Of a DNA stretch of 8,087 bases, positions 6,945 to 8,087 are shown piece after piece. How positions within the stretch are numbered: the stretch's first letter is position 1; every line of letters starts with the position of its first letter. The stretch covers positions 1 through 8,087 of the forward strand of contig JAFGOZ010000441.1 in assembly GCA_016926235.1 (NCBI GenBank). The letters run 5' to 3'. The position numbers were made by a program, and so were the translations under genes. This stretch comes from Bacteroidales bacterium (lineage in GTDB: Bacteria > Bacteroidota > Bacteroidia > Bacteroidales > UBA10428). The notes beneath the pieces were generated by a model, which was not told the origin of the DNA, did no database searches, and worked only from the letters and a program-made list of their open reading frames with translations.

Positions 6945-8087
6945 TTATTTGATTACTACAAAATTTTTCGTTAAAAAAAAGTGGCTGTTTTGTGCTGAAA
7001 GAATATAATACCCTCCGGAAAGAGAAGACAAATCAATATTGATTGCCGAATGGACATCATAACAGGCATTAAATACTTTCACTTTTCTGCCTTGATGATC
7101 GTAAACTGTAATTTTGGTCAATCCGGCAACAGCTGATCCCAAATCAATATACAAATTATCGACAGCAGGATTTGGAAATAGTTTAATTTCGTTTGCTTTA
7201 TCATGATTAACTTTTATACCAACCGGGGTTGACTTCAATAAAACTGCGGTTGTAGAAAGGGCAGGTACTGCAATGGAAAAGGAATTTGAAGTGACCGAAA
7301 CCACATCTTCTTTCAGAGCATTGATATCATGCGATACAAATGTTTCGGATGAAGGCAAAGATGACAATTGTAAACTCTTATAACTTCCGTCAGCTACCAT
7401 TAGCCCATTTATGTTTACGGTCACATTTTGTTCCGAATTCATGTTGCGGTTAACAACAATAATGGTAGTAGAATCAGAAGTTTCATTTATCGTGGTGTAA
7501 GCCGATACTGAATTTTCATTCGAGGAAACGCTTGAAACACTATATTCCTTAGCATACCGGCTAAATAAATGCAAGGTTTCCCACATTCCTGTAAACCAGT
7601 TCCACGGGGTAAAGTATTCGACCCCATTGTTGGCAAATAATCCCAGATGAGTGGCATAAATAACCGAAGCCAGGTTAGGCTCATTAGGCCCGGGGCTCCA
7701 TTCGCTAAGTCCAAGCGTAATGCCATGGTTCTCGCCAAAATAATTTACCAGCCAATCGTTGACACGTTGGAAAATATATTCTTTGGTTTGAGCATTGTCC
7801 CATCCGCCATTAATGGTTTTAACTCCATTGGCACCAGGGTAAACATAATTTTTGTCATAAAAAGCACGGTGGTTTTGAAGGGCATCAGCATCAGACGGGG
7901 CATAAGGATAATGATGGATATCGAAAACATCGAGTACCCTGATACCTGATGCTTTTTCCTCATCGGCACAACGTTTAATGAAATATTCGAACCAGCAATA
8001 ATACTTCCCATTAATCCAGATGCTCTCGCTGCCCCATTTATACCATTGCCATTCGCTGGTAGTAACCGGGCCGCAAATTTTAATCTC
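6945..8087 (-). CDS. GH44-like endo-glycanase with type IX secretion sorting domain (5' end beyond window)
   Basis: The frame is open from the right edge to a stop at 6945: 380 residues with no true start (numbering from the first complete codon). An internal Met at 168 is not the start, since clear family sequence precedes it. Residues 1-165 resemble the C-terminal half of a GH44 barrel: VLDVFDIHHYPYAP (51-64), an HRAFYDKNYV segment, and ITLGLSEWSPG, where Glu129 corresponds to the TEYNWG nucleophile. VIYATHLGLFANNGVEYFTPWNW follows, as in GH44. The acid/base region lies outside the window. Residues about 185-288 form the beta-sandwich; about 301-380 form a type A Por tail (KLFPNPAVDN..., GGYYIL, ending NFVVIK). 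Family members cut beta-1,4-glucans, xyloglucan or mannan internally. Type IX export puts it on the surface or in the medium, and it is probably the first-acting enzyme. Other clan-A families are possible alternatives. Confidence 0.8.
   Translation of the reverse strand, partial: EIKICGPVTTSEWQWYKWGSESIWINGKYYCWFEYFIKRCADEEKASGIRVLDVFDIHHYPYAPSDADALQNHRAFYDKNYVYPGANGVKTINGGWDNAQTKEYIFQRVNDWLVNYFGENHGITLGLSEWSPGPNEPNLASVIYATHLGLFANNGVEYFTPWNWFTGMWETLHLFSRYAKEYSVSSVSSNENSVSAYTTINETSDSTTIIVVNRNMNSEQNVTVNINGLMVADGSYKSLQLSSLPSSETFVSHDINALKEDVVSVTSNSFSIAVPALSTTAVLLKSTPVGIKVNHDKANEIKLFPNPAVDNLYIDLGSAVAGLTKITVYDHQGRKVKVFNACYDVHSAINIDLSSLSGGYYILSAQNSHFFLTKNFVVIK
6948..7187 (-). other. Region encoding the type IX secretion C-terminal sorting domain
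   Basis: About 80 residues at the end of the GH44-like protein carry the type A Por-tail pattern: LFPNP near its start, a VYDHQGRKV strand, the SLSGGYYIL segment, and a final basic NFVVIK strand. In known systems this domain directs passage through the type IX outer-membrane translocon and is removed, with the protein then released or attached to A-LPS. None of the three downstream complete proteins ends this way. Confidence 0.88.

Noticed and set aside
6945..7586. A separate 213-residue gene starting at the Met at 7586
   Set aside because: The same frame stays open to the right edge and encodes GH44-like barrel sequence directly before this Met, so it is internal to a larger gene.

Overview
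The window is an AT-rich stretch of a Bacteroidota (Bacteroidetes) chromosome. The main taxonomic marker is the C-terminal type IX secretion (Por) sorting tail on the rightmost gene, a system essentially confined to this phylum. The absence of clear Shine-Dalgarno sequences before the starts, and a dense run of secreted glycoside hydrolases, fit the same assignment. All genes lie on the minus strand, so transcription runs from right to left. No RNA genes, CRISPR arrays or transposase genes were seen.

Layout in the direction of transcription. (1) The 3' part of a GH44-like endo-glycanase, open at the right edge (8087), ending in a type IX sorting tail. (2) After 28 bp, a GH43 exo-glycosidase with a C-terminal beta-sandwich. 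(3) After 7 bp, a GH42 beta-galactosidase-like enzyme with an N-terminal signal peptide, which is uncommon for that family. (4) After 5 bp, a second, divergent GH43 enzyme. (5) A 338-bp gap holding a 154-bp palindromic element. (6) A GH29 alpha-L-fucosidase whose 3' end runs off the left edge. Genes 1-4 look like one operon. The fucosidase may be its last cistron or may be expressed separately because of the inserted element.

Taken together, this is part of a polysaccharide utilisation locus. A surface or secreted endo-enzyme (GH44, exported by type IX secretion) would cut a backbone. Signal-peptide-bearing exo-enzymes would then remove xylose/arabinose (two GH43), galactose (GH42) and fucose (GH29). 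Endo-glucanase plus arabinosidase/xylosidase, galactosidase and fucosidase matches the side-chain chemistry of fucogalacto-xyloglucan. That substrate is inferred: no SusC/SusD pair, GH31 or regulator lies in the window, and pectic or arabinogalactan side chains remain possible.

The most unusual item is the intergenic palindrome at 1505-1658. It has 22-bp perfect inverted arms enclosing two inverted copies of a CCCTTTAGGG-type G-rich repeat. The copies can pair with each other over about 23 bp, or can sit in the loops of two separate hairpins. It looks like a non-coding mobile repeat (MITE- or BIME-like) or a structured RNA, not part of any gene.
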